Assembly (NCBI RefSeq): GCF_900095865.1 | Contig: NZ_FMIZ01000007.1 | Span: forward strand, 1,238,530 to 1,302,529 | DNA length: 64,000 bases | Source of the DNA: Massilioclostridium coli | GTDB taxonomy: Bacteria > Bacillota > Clostridia > Oscillospirales > Ruminococcaceae | Direction: 5' to 3' | Shown: piece after piece, positions 34,986 through 43,042 of the stretch | Layout: the number at the start of each line of letters is the position of its first letter | Numbering within the stretch: position 1 is the stretch's first letter | Program-made: the position numbers and the translations under genes | The notes under the pieces: generated by a model | Told to the model about the DNA's origin: nothing | The model's database searches: none | The model's input: only the letters and a program-made list of their open reading frames with translations

Positions 34986-36404
34986 TTATTCAGCGTCAGA
35001 AGCTTCTTCTGTTGCTGTTTCAGCTGATTCTTCTTTGGTTTCTTCAGTAGTATCCTCAGCATCCTCTTTTTTTGTAGATTTTTTTGCTGTGGATTTTTTA
35101 GCAGTTGTTTTTTTCACTTTTACTTCTTCAATTTCAGCGTTTTCTTTTAAGAAATCAATTGCTTTATTCACTGCTAAATCTTTTTTCAATTCTTCTACTG
35201 GAACTAAAGCTTTTACTTTATCAGCTTCCATTTTATAACGTTCAGCCAGTTTGTTGTATTCCGCTTCGATATCTTCCTCACTTGGTTCAATATTTTCCAG
35301 CTCTACAATTTTTTCTAAAGCCAAACGAGTTTTTACTTGTTTTTCAGCCTGAGGTCTGAACTGTTCCCGAATTGCTTTTTGATCCATACCTGTATATTGC
35401 ATGTACATATCCATGTTCATGCCTTGGGAAGAAAGGCGGTATTCAAAATCGCGAGCCAGTTCGTCGATTCTCTTTTCGTACATTACCTCTGGAATTTCAC
35501 CTTCCATGTTTTCTACAACAGTATCCAACAGCTGGTTTTCCACTTCAACTTCCATCATTTGTTCCTGTGCTTTTACCAGTTTTGCTTTTACATCAGCTTT
35601 TAATTCTTTTAAGGTATCAAACTCGCTGACATCTTTTGCAAACTCATCATCAGCAGCTGGTAATTCTGTTGCTTTGATTTCATGGATATTACAGGTAAAT
35701 ACAGCTTCTTTCCCTTTCAGGTCCTCTGCATGGTATTCTTCTGGGAAAGTTACTTTTACATCAAATTCTTCCCCAACTTTTTTTCCTACCATTTGTTCTT
35801 CAAAACCTGGAATAAATTGACCGGAACCAATTTTCAAAGTGTAGTTTTCAGCTTCGCCACCATCAAATGGTTCGCCGTCTACAGCACCAGTAAAGTCGAA
35901 GTTAACGGTATCGCCTGTTTTAGTAGCACGATCTTCCACCGTTACCATACGACCATTTCTTTCACGCATTTTATCAATTTCAGCGTTTACTTCTGCAGCC
36001 GCAATTGTTTTTACGGTTTTTGTAGCTTTAATGCCTTTATAATCTTTTACAGTAACAACAGGTTTTGTTACACAAGTAGCTTTAAATACCAAACCTTTTT
36101 CAGTGTTTGCTTCTACAGGTTCCAAAGCTTCCACTGCAATTACATCCAATTTTGCTTCTTCAATTGCTTCGGATAATGCTTTTGGATATACTGCTTCGAT
36201 TGCATCATCATAGAAAACGGTAGCACCATACATTTTTTCAATAATTTTGCGAGGAGCTTTCCCTACACGGAAACCTGGAACATTGATTTTTTTCACATTC
36301 TTTTTATATGCTTTGTCGCAGGCATCGTTAAAAGTTTTTGCGTCAACGGAAACTTCCACATCATATTTATTGGTAGCCACGTTATCAAATTTTACTAACG
36401 CCAT
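34986..36404 (-). CDS. tig: Trigger factor with charged low-complexity tail
   Basis: This 472-residue ribosome-bound chaperone has the ribosome-docking signature GFRVGKAPRKIIEK, an FKBP-type prolyl isomerase domain (about 150-240, with VNFDFTGAVDGEPFDGG) and a helical C-terminal chaperone region. The last 45 or so residues are a Lys/Thr/Ala block followed by an acidic Glu/Thr/Ala block, an extension most trigger factors lack. ATG follows AGGAGGAA. Confidence 0.95.
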   Translation of the reverse strand: MALVKFDNVATNKYDVEVSVDAKTFNDACDKAYKKNVKKINVPGFRVGKAPRKIIEKMYGATVFYDDAIEAVYPKALSEAIEEAKLDVIAVEALEPVEANTEKGLVFKATCVTKPVVTVKDYKGIKATKTVKTIAAAEVNAEIDKMRERNGRMVTVEDRATKTGDTVNFDFTGAVDGEPFDGGEAENYTLKIGSGQFIPGFEEQMVGKKVGEEFDVKVTFPEEYHAEDLKGKEAVFTCNIHEIKATELPAADDEFAKDVSEFDTLKELKADVKAKLVKAQEQMMEVEVENQLLDTVVENMEGEIPEVMYEKRIDELARDFEYRLSSQGMNMDMYMQYTGMDQKAIREQFRPQAEKQVKTRLALEKIVELENIEPSEEDIEAEYNKLAERYKMEADKVKALVPVEELKKDLAVNKAIDFLKENAEIEEVKVKKTTAKKSTAKKSTKKEDAEDTTEETKEESAETATEEASDAE

Positions 36405-36543
36405 TTCAAATTCCTCCTGAAAATTTCAATTAAATTGGTATCCCATTGATTATATCATAAATTTTAGGGACTGTTAAGCGTTTTTTTCTTTTTTTCTTTT
36501 TTTTCTCTTTTTCTACAATTCCAATGATAATTTTGTATAGAAA

Positions 36544-37221
36544 TTACATAATTTTCACAGGATTAAATAGAATATGATCTCCGGATACTAACCGGTACTC
36601 AATTCCATGCTGCACCCCTTCTACCGCATAGGCGCAGGATTTTCCATGCAAATGGCCATAAAATACCCGCTTTACCTGGTAATCTTCCAAAACATGAAGC
36701 ATTTCCTCACAGCGGTTTCCCGCATAAATTGGTGGGTAGTGTAAAAATACCATTGGCTGTTTTATTGCCGTTTGTAAGGATAAGGTCAGTCTTCCCGCCT
36801 CTCGCAGCAACACCTTCTGGTCGGCGGGTTCCCCTGGTTCATTGATCCAGCCACGGGTTCCACACAATGACCAGTTGTCATATTCGTAGGAATTGTTAAA
36901 CAGAATGTTCAGCGTGGAAAAGCCATTGGACGAGATAAAATCCTCTACTTTTTTTTTAGTGGAAAACCAATAGTCATGGTTCCCCTTTAATAGGATTTTC
37001 CGCCCTGGAAGCTGGTCGAGAAAAGCAAAATCCGGTTTTGCCTGTTCCATATTCATTCCCCAAGAAATGTCCCCAGCAATGACCACGGTATCTTCTGGCT
37101 GAATTTTTTGCCGCCAGTTCTGTTCTAGTTTTTCCACATATCCTTCCCAGCCTGGAAAAATATCCATGGGTTTATCCACTCCCAATGAAAGGTGCAGATC
37201 TCCAATTGTGTATAAACTCAT
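36544..37221 (-). CDS. Calcineurin-like metallophosphoesterase
   Basis: The 225-residue protein shows all metal-binding motifs in order: GDLHL, VIAGDISWG, LLKGNHDYW, FLHYPP and YGHLHG. The substrate is unknown; such proteins can be nucleotide or protein phosphoesterases. It has its own start (AAGGAGTTGGAAC) between thrC and tig. Confidence 0.9.
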   Translation of the reverse strand: MSLYTIGDLHLSLGVDKPMDIFPGWEGYVEKLEQNWRQKIQPEDTVVIAGDISWGMNMEQAKPDFAFLDQLPGRKILLKGNHDYWFSTKKKVEDFISSNGFSTLNILFNNSYEYDNWSLCGTRGWINEPGEPADQKVLLREAGRLTLSLQTAIKQPMVFLHYPPIYAGNRCEEMLHVLEDYQVKRVFYGHLHGKSCAYAVEGVQHGIEYRLVSGDHILFNPVKIM

Positions 37222-37323
37222 GTTCCAACTCCTTTTCCGTATGTCGCCAAGAAAGCCAGCTTACCAGACTTCGGGACAAACCAGAGGCGGACAGAAAAAT
37301 TGCCCGCCTTTTCCTCTGTTTTA

Positions 37324-38814
37324 CTATAATCCTAATGCCTTTAATACGGTTGCTTCCATCTCTTGTTTCTCAATAGATTGGGTAAAACGAACCGGTTTTT
37401 CTTTTAAGCTTGCCAATTGGATTGGCGCTTCGGTATTGGACAATTTGCTTAATTCCTCAATCTGTGTGAAATCATCCACCGTGGTATCCCCGCCAATGGC
37501 AGCCAATACGCTGTTAGTGAATTTATATGGACTAGCAGTAGAAGCAATCACCGTTTTTGTGGTGTCCCCAGTTTTTTCCCGATAGTCTTCATATACTTTA
37601 ACCGCAACAGCAGTGTGGGTATCACACAAGTAAGAATACTTTTCAAACACATGCTGGATGGTCTGTTTTGTCTGTTCGTCATCACAGCATCCACCATAGA
37701 ATTCCTGCTGGATTTTTGCTTTTACCGCATCGGACACTTCATAACGCCCGTCTTTTGCCAACTGGTCAAACAAAGCGGAAACTGCTTTGTCATCCCGATC
37801 ATACATATCATATATCAGACGTTCCAGGTTACTGGAGATTAAAATATCCATGGATGGGGAAATCGTGGTGTGGAACGGACGGTTCCTGTCATATATCCCA
37901 GTCGCGATAAAATCAGTTAACACATTGTTTTCATTGGAAGCACAGATAAATTTTTGAACAGGAAGCCCCATTTTCTTTGCGTAATAAGCGGATAAAATGT
38001 TGCCAAAGTTCCCGGTTGGCACTACAACATTGATTGCTTCTCCAGGCTGAATCTGTTCGTTTTTCAGCAAATCACAATAAGCGGAGAAATAGTAAACAAT
38101 CTGTGGCACCAAACGGCCCCAGTTGATCGAGTTAGCACTGGAAAATACAATATTGTGTTCCGCTAATTTTTCCGCCAACGCTTTATCGGTAAAAATTTGC
38201 TTTACACCAGTTTGCGCATCGTCAAAGTTCCCTTTAATCGCACATACTTCCAGGTTGTTCCCTTCCTGGGTGACCATTTGTTTTTTCTGGATATTGCTGA
38301 CGCCATCTTCTGGATAGAACACCAGCATTTTTGTCCCCTCTACATCTTTAAAGCCTTCTAAAGCAGCTTTTCCAGTATCACCAGAGGTTGCAACTAAAAT
38401 GGCAATCTCTTTATCAGACAATACTTTTTTTGCGGAAGTGGTTAACAAATATGGGAGCAATTGCAGCGCCATATCTTTAAACGCACAGGTTGGGCCATGC
38501 CAGAGCTCCAACATATAACGCCCGCTATAAATATGTACCAGTTCCGCTGTGCTGTCACTGGAAAATTTATCCGCGCGGTAAGCATTGCTCACACAATGGT
38601 GCAGCTCTTCTGGAGTAAAATCCGTTAAAAATTTACCCAGGATAAACTCTGCACGTTCCACATAACCTTTAGAACTGATAGCAACCAGGTCTTCCATCGC
38701 AACCTGTGGAAAGGATTCCGGCACGAACAAACCGCCCTCTTTGGAAATTCCTTGGACAATAGCCTGTGCAGCAGAAACTTCTGCCTGATTGTTTCGGGTG
38801 CTGTTATACAACAT
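37324..38814 (-). CDS. thrC: Threonine synthase
   Basis: At 496 residues this is the long, fungal/clostridial-type threonine synthase. The PLP lysine is in GPTCAFKDMALQ, with SGDTGKAAL and PTGNFGNILSAYYAKKMG. It converts O-phosphohomoserine to threonine. It stands alone; the 225-base upstream region (38815-39039) shows no T-box that I can recognise. Confidence 0.96.
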   Translation of the reverse strand: MLYNSTRNNQAEVSAAQAIVQGISKEGGLFVPESFPQVAMEDLVAISSKGYVERAEFILGKFLTDFTPEELHHCVSNAYRADKFSSDSTAELVHIYSGRYMLELWHGPTCAFKDMALQLLPYLLTTSAKKVLSDKEIAILVATSGDTGKAALEGFKDVEGTKMLVFYPEDGVSNIQKKQMVTQEGNNLEVCAIKGNFDDAQTGVKQIFTDKALAEKLAEHNIVFSSANSINWGRLVPQIVYYFSAYCDLLKNEQIQPGEAINVVVPTGNFGNILSAYYAKKMGLPVQKFICASNENNVLTDFIATGIYDRNRPFHTTISPSMDILISSNLERLIYDMYDRDDKAVSALFDQLAKDGRYEVSDAVKAKIQQEFYGGCCDDEQTKQTIQHVFEKYSYLCDTHTAVAVKVYEDYREKTGDTTKTVIASTASPYKFTNSVLAAIGGDTTVDDFTQIEELSKLSNTEAPIQLASLKEKPVRFTQSIEKQEMEATVLKALGL

Positions 38815-39039
38815 CTTTTTTCACGCTTCCTTTATTATTAAAATTTCTATTTTTACAATAATACTATCCATTCTTTCATATCAACGGAGTAATCTGATTT
38901 GATAAACGAGTATATTTATGTTTTTCCTATATTTTGTGAGACGACTATCTTTATAGAGCATATGTCTTCAATTATTCAATCCATATTTTTATCCTATTAG
39001 GAAAACATAAATAGATTTCTTTTTATAAGATGACAGAAC

Positions 39040-39936
39040 TTAGTGAGAGAAAAAATTCTGTGCATTTTCAAAATAAATTTTATTTGCTATGTCTCGCCCA
39101 TAGTATTCTACCATATTTTCATATAGGTTTGCAACTGTTTCAATTCCACAAAGCCATTCTGGCACTGTAGCGCCATCAAAGTCTGATCCAATCGCCAATA
39201 CATCCTGACAGCCCAAATTTAAGAAATAATCAATGTGTTGGAATAAGTTCTGCATAATAACCGGCGTACGTTCTGCAAGAAAGTCCAAATAAAAATTTAA
39301 ACCTATTAGACCTTTTCGATTTCGGATTTCAATAATTTGATCATCAGTTAAATTTCTTGGGTGATTACAAATCGCTTTCGCATTGGAATGGGTTGCAATA
39401 AATGGTTTTTCAGCAAAATCACACAATTCCCAGAAAGAAGGTTCATTCAGATGGGAAACATCCACGATAATCCCTTGCTGTTCTAGTTCTTTTACCACTT
39501 GTTTTCCAAACTTGGTAAACCTGCCCTGAGACAGTGCCCCTCCAGCAATTTCATTTTCACCGTTCCAACACAAGGTCAACATGCGAATTCCACGTTTGGA
39601 AAGCTCTTGAATCCGTTCTATTTTTCCTGCTAAAACAGCTCCACCTTCTACAGATAATATTGCGTTGCAATAGTTAGAAAAAGCTTTACCATCGTACAAT
39701 CTCAATTGTGTATTTTGCTCCAATTGGGATTGAAAAAAATCATACTGTCTTAAAAAATCCTGGTAAGCGGCTTCCCCTCGCAAATCATCGGAAATCCAAA
39801 AAGCAAATGTCTGTACCCAATTGGAACAGGATTGTCCCCGATACAAATCAATTGACAAATCGTTATGGTCTAGTTGTTGGTTAGTTTTTAAGCATTCATA
39901 AATGGTATCACAGTGCAGGTCAAAATAATTCATCAT
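39040..39936 (-). CDS. Membrane dipeptidase-like (M19) peptidase
   Basis: A 298-residue M19 family metallo-dipeptidase: DLHCDTIYE (zinc ligands His and Asp), the SVEGG bridging Glu, DVSHLNEPSFWE, ATHSNAKAICNHPRNL and IGSDFDG. It hydrolyses dipeptides, possibly including D-amino acid or Cys-Gly types. It has no signal peptide. The start codon overlaps the stop of the rnhB-yraN gene, so both are in the lepB-rbgA operon. Confidence 0.93.
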   Translation of the reverse strand: MMNYFDLHCDTIYECLKTNQQLDHNDLSIDLYRGQSCSNWVQTFAFWISDDLRGEAAYQDFLRQYDFFQSQLEQNTQLRLYDGKAFSNYCNAILSVEGGAVLAGKIERIQELSKRGIRMLTLCWNGENEIAGGALSQGRFTKFGKQVVKELEQQGIIVDVSHLNEPSFWELCDFAEKPFIATHSNAKAICNHPRNLTDDQIIEIRNRKGLIGLNFYLDFLAERTPVIMQNLFQHIDYFLNLGCQDVLAIGSDFDGATVPEWLCGIETVANLYENMVEYYGRDIANKIYFENAQNFFSH

Positions 39937-40895
39937 GATTCCTCCAATACAAAGGCGTTAGACAAAAATCGAATGTTTACCTGTTGTTCTCCTAAAAGGG
40001 TAATGCCAATGATATCAAATCTAGGTTGCAATTGGGTTGAATGTTGCTGCAAAAAATATTCTGCAGTTTGGATAATCTTTTTTTGTTTCGTTTTAGTAAT
40101 AGATTCCTCCGCCTCATAAAGGCAACTGACATCACGTAATTTTACTTCAATAAAACTGAGGATGCCATCTTTTTGTGCAATTAAATCAATTTCTCCATAA
40201 GGGGAGTGATAGTTTTTCGCCAAAACGGTATAGCCATTCTTCTTTAAATAGCCATAAGCGATCTTCTCCCCGTATTCTCCACGATATAAGCTAATAGAAG
40301 GCTCCTTTGCCCGCAATTTTACCAAAAAGCTCCTTCTATGAATTGGTGCCATTCCATATTCCAAAATCATCTGATGATGGAGTTTTGTGCCATATCCTTT
40401 GTGCTTGGCAAGTTGGTATTCAGGATACTGCTGATCCAGTTCCATCATATAATGGTCACGGGTCACTTTTGCTAAAATAGAAGCTGCTGCGATATTGGCA
40501 GAGGTAGCGTCCCCTTTCACAACAAACCTGCTGGGGATTCCCACATCGGGATTTTTGTTGCCATCAATCAATACAAAATCTGGTTTTCTATTTAATCCTT
40601 CTACCGCCCGTTTCATTGCTAAAAAAGTGGCCTGTAAAATATTATAAGTATCAATTTCTTCTACAGAGGCCGAACCAATCGAATAAGCAATTGCCTTTTG
40701 CTTAATCTGTTCACAAAGGGCTTCCCGCTTTTTTTCAGTAAGCTTTTTGCTATCGTTGATTCCTTCAATTTCTTCATTCAATGGAAGAATAACCGCTGCT
40801 GCCACTACAGGGCCAGCCAAAGGTCCTCGTCCCGCTTCATCTACACCACATAGACAGGAAATCTGCTGTTCCCTGTCATAATCATATAAAGTCAT
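39933..40895 (-). CDS. rnhB: Ribonuclease HII fused to a YraN-family (UPF0102) nuclease-like domain
   Basis: From ATG 40895 (GGAGGAAACAGC upstream) it has 320 residues. Residues 1-200 are RNase HII: CGVDEAGRGPLAGPV, FVLIDGNK, VVKGDATSANIAAASILAKVTRD. Residues 205-320 are a YraN domain with GEYGEKIAYGYLKKNGY, GEIDLIAQKDG and FIEVKLR, the Asp/Glu-x-Lys nuclease core. The two are separate adjacent genes in most bacteria; here no stop separates them. Confidence 0.93.
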   Translation of the reverse strand: MTLYDYDREQQISCLCGVDEAGRGPLAGPVVAAAVILPLNEEIEGINDSKKLTEKKREALCEQIKQKAIAYSIGSASVEEIDTYNILQATFLAMKRAVEGLNRKPDFVLIDGNKNPDVGIPSRFVVKGDATSANIAAASILAKVTRDHYMMELDQQYPEYQLAKHKGYGTKLHHQMILEYGMAPIHRRSFLVKLRAKEPSISLYRGEYGEKIAYGYLKKNGYTVLAKNYHSPYGEIDLIAQKDGILSFIEVKLRDVSCLYEAEESITKTKQKKIIQTAEYFLQQHSTQLQPRFDIIGITLLGEQQVNIRFLSNAFVLEES

Positions 40896-41767
40896 GCTGT
40901 TTCCTCCGAAGGCTCTTCCCAAGAGATACAGCCCAGTTTTCCGCTTCGATATTCATCCAAAGTGACTATTGCGGCACGCTCTGTGTTCACTTCCCCGCCG
41001 GAAATCAACATACCACGTTTTCTTCCCACAGCTTCTAACCGTTCATATGCCTCCATATCAGAAGTGTCTTCCAACTTAAACCGTTCTTTTAAGCGCTCTG
41101 GATAATGTTGTGCTAAATATTCCAATAACTGCATTGCTAAATATTCTAAATCTATCACATCATCTTTAATCGCTCCAGTAAACGCAAGGTGTATCCCTAC
41201 CTGAGGATCCTCAAATTTTGGCCACAGCACACCAGGCATATCCAGTAAATCCACATCATTTTCAATGTGAACCCACTGTTTTCCACGGGTTACTCCTGGA
41301 CGGTCTTCCGCTTTTGCTCGTTTTGATCCAGCTAGTTTATTAATAAAGGTAGATTTTCCCACGTTCGGAACTCCTACCACCATAACTCGTACAATTCTAC
41401 CAATCATCCCTTTATTGGCACGACGTTCAATAGTTTCTTTCAATACCTCACGGACAAATGGCTGGAATTTCTTAATATTTTTCCCAGTACGGCAGTCGAC
41501 CGCCATAGCTGGAATTCCCTGCTGTTGGAACCAGCGCAACCATTTTGCGGTAACATTTGGGTCAGCCATATCACATTTATTTAATAATACAACACGTGGC
41601 TTATTTCCAATCAGTTTTCCCAGCAAAGGGTTTCTGCTGCTGTATGGAACACGGGCATCAATCAGTTCTACTACCACATCCACATAAGGTAAATTTTTTT
41701 CAATCAACCGTTCGGTTTTTTTCATGTGCCCTGGAAACCATTGAATGGTAGGCTGTTGCTCGTTCAT
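40892..41767 (-). CDS. rbgA: Circularly permuted GTPase RbgA/YlqF
   Basis: At 291 residues the GTPase motifs appear in permuted order: G4 NKCDMADP, then G1 GVPNVGKSTFINKL, then G3 DMPGVLWP, followed by the ANTAR-like C-terminal helical domain. It acts late in 50S assembly. The N-terminal WFPGHMKKTERLI is typical. It overlaps the rnhB gene by four bases. Confidence 0.96.
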   Translation of the reverse strand: MNEQQPTIQWFPGHMKKTERLIEKNLPYVDVVVELIDARVPYSSRNPLLGKLIGNKPRVVLLNKCDMADPNVTAKWLRWFQQQGIPAMAVDCRTGKNIKKFQPFVREVLKETIERRANKGMIGRIVRVMVVGVPNVGKSTFINKLAGSKRAKAEDRPGVTRGKQWVHIENDVDLLDMPGVLWPKFEDPQVGIHLAFTGAIKDDVIDLEYLAMQLLEYLAQHYPERLKERFKLEDTSDMEAYERLEAVGRKRGMLISGGEVNTERAAIVTLDEYRSGKLGCISWEEPSEETA

Positions 41768-41792
41768 TAATTTTAATATCCTTTCTGTTTCT

Positions 41793-42398
41793 TTAATTCA
41801 CTGTGCCAAATTTATTAATTGGATACAACCGTATCACTACTTTACCTAAAATATTCTTTTCATTCACATAGCCAAAATCTCGGCTATCGGTAGAGTTGGT
41901 ACGATTATCCCCCATTACAAACACATCTCCCTCTGGTATGGTAATTGGAAATTGAAGTTCTTTTGGTTCTGTAAAGGCATTGGTATAGCTTTCGTCTAAT
42001 GCTTTTCCATCCACGGTAACCGTCCCGTCTTCTTCAATATTCACTGTTTGCCCACCGGTCGCAATAATACGCTTAATAATTGGGGTATCAAATAATTCTG
42101 GCAGTTCTACAACTACAATATCCCCCTGTTTTGGTTCATACATTAAATGGGAAATAATGAGGCGGTCATTATTATGTAAAGTTTCCCGCATAGAATCCCC
42201 TTTTACTCCAACAATACGGAAAATAAAAGTAAATACCAGCACTAAAACCAGTAATGCCGCTACCATTACCTCAACCATATCCATCAAGTCTTTTTTCCAT
42301 TTTGGAATTGGTGGGAACCTTCTCCTCTTCATTTTTACTAGTTGTTGTATTTTTTCTTGTTGTAAGGTTTGGTCTGTTTGAATTGATTCTTCTACCAT
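41793..42398 (-). CDS. lepB: Signal peptidase I
   Basis: The 201-residue protease has a cytosolic basic N-terminus, one membrane helix (about 40-60), catalytic Ser in GDSMRETL, catalytic Lys in IIKRIIATGG and the box E MGDNRTNSTDSRDFG. It cleaves signal peptides of secreted proteins. It is first in the lepB-rbgA-rnhB-dipeptidase operon. Confidence 0.96.
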   Translation of the reverse strand: MVEESIQTDQTLQQEKIQQLVKMKRRRFPPIPKWKKDLMDMVEVMVAALLVLVLVFTFIFRIVGVKGDSMRETLHNNDRLIISHLMYEPKQGDIVVVELPELFDTPIIKRIIATGGQTVNIEEDGTVTVDGKALDESYTNAFTEPKELQFPITIPEGDVFVMGDNRTNSTDSRDFGYVNEKNILGKVVIRLYPINKFGTVN

Positions 42399-42550
42399 TT
42401 ATCCCACCATCTTTACTGTTAGTTCATAGCGTAAATACAAAATAGATTTTATTAGTGTTTCTTCCAAAAAAGAAAGAAATCCATCTCTAAAATCATGGAA
42501 ACTATTCTATTATATTATCACATTTCCAATAAAATGTAAACTAAAACAAA

Positions 42551-42585
42551 AAGAACAAACCGCCTAAAATTGACGGCCCGTTCTT
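42551..42585 (-). terminator. Terminator of the small membrane protein gene
   Basis: On the minus strand AAGAACGGGCCGTC pairs with GGCGGTTTGTTCTT (including G-T pairs), followed by TTTTGTTTT. It lies just past the stop codon at 42594. Confidence 0.75.
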
Positions 42586-42593
42586 GTCCATTT

Positions 42594-42731
42594 CTATTTC
42601 TGGTTCAATTCCTCTGAGGTAACATAGCGTTTGCCCAAATGTTCATATGCGTATTCTATCAACATTTGTACCAATCGAATAGAAGCCAGTACAACAGCAA
42701 CGCCCATCACAAATTGCAAAAACTTTTTCAT
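42594..42731 (-). CDS. 45-residue single-span membrane protein
   Basis: This short gene (ATG at 42731, TAG at 42594) has a strong GGGAGGG six bases upstream and its own terminator. The protein begins MKKFLQFVMGVAVVLA, a membrane span, followed by a cytosolic or exterior amphipathic tail (IEYAYEHLGKRYVTSEEL). No family is recognised. Being monocistronic with good signals makes it a credible gene. Confidence 0.7.
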   Translation of the reverse strand: MKKFLQFVMGVAVVLASIRLVQMLIEYAYEHLGKRYVTSEELNQK

Positions 42732-42895
42732 GATACCCTCCCAAAATCATAAAATTATTATGAATTAGTATGATATATTATACACCAAAGTAATAAAATG
42801 TTCAATGAACGGAATGTTAAATCCTTAAAAAATTAAAATAAAAAATTTTCATAGATATTATTTTTTTGAGAATAGTATATTCTATAAAATATTGA
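42732..42895. other. AT-rich divergent intergenic DNA
   Basis: No gene is seen; the sequence is extremely AT-rich and leads into the promoter at 42896. Confidence 0.5.
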
Positions 42896-42924
42896 TTGAC
42901 GAAATACCCTCATAATGTTAGAAT
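42896..42924 (+). promoter_or_regulatory. Sigma-A promoter of the large membrane protein gene
   Basis: TTGACG, 17 bases, TAGAAT, giving a leader of about 110 bases before the ATG at 43043. Confidence 0.7.
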
Positions 42925-43042
42925 ATTATTCGTAGTTTTACCGAATAGTTGTAAAGTTAATAAAATGCAAAAAGAATATACAACAAAACGGTGATTTAAA
43001 ATAATTTTAATTTGAAATTAAAAGGAGGAATATTCAGCTATT

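Noticed and set aside
38815-39039. Possible T-box or other riboswitch before thrC
   Set aside because: I see no specifier or anti-terminator structure and no conserved T-box sequence in this spacer.
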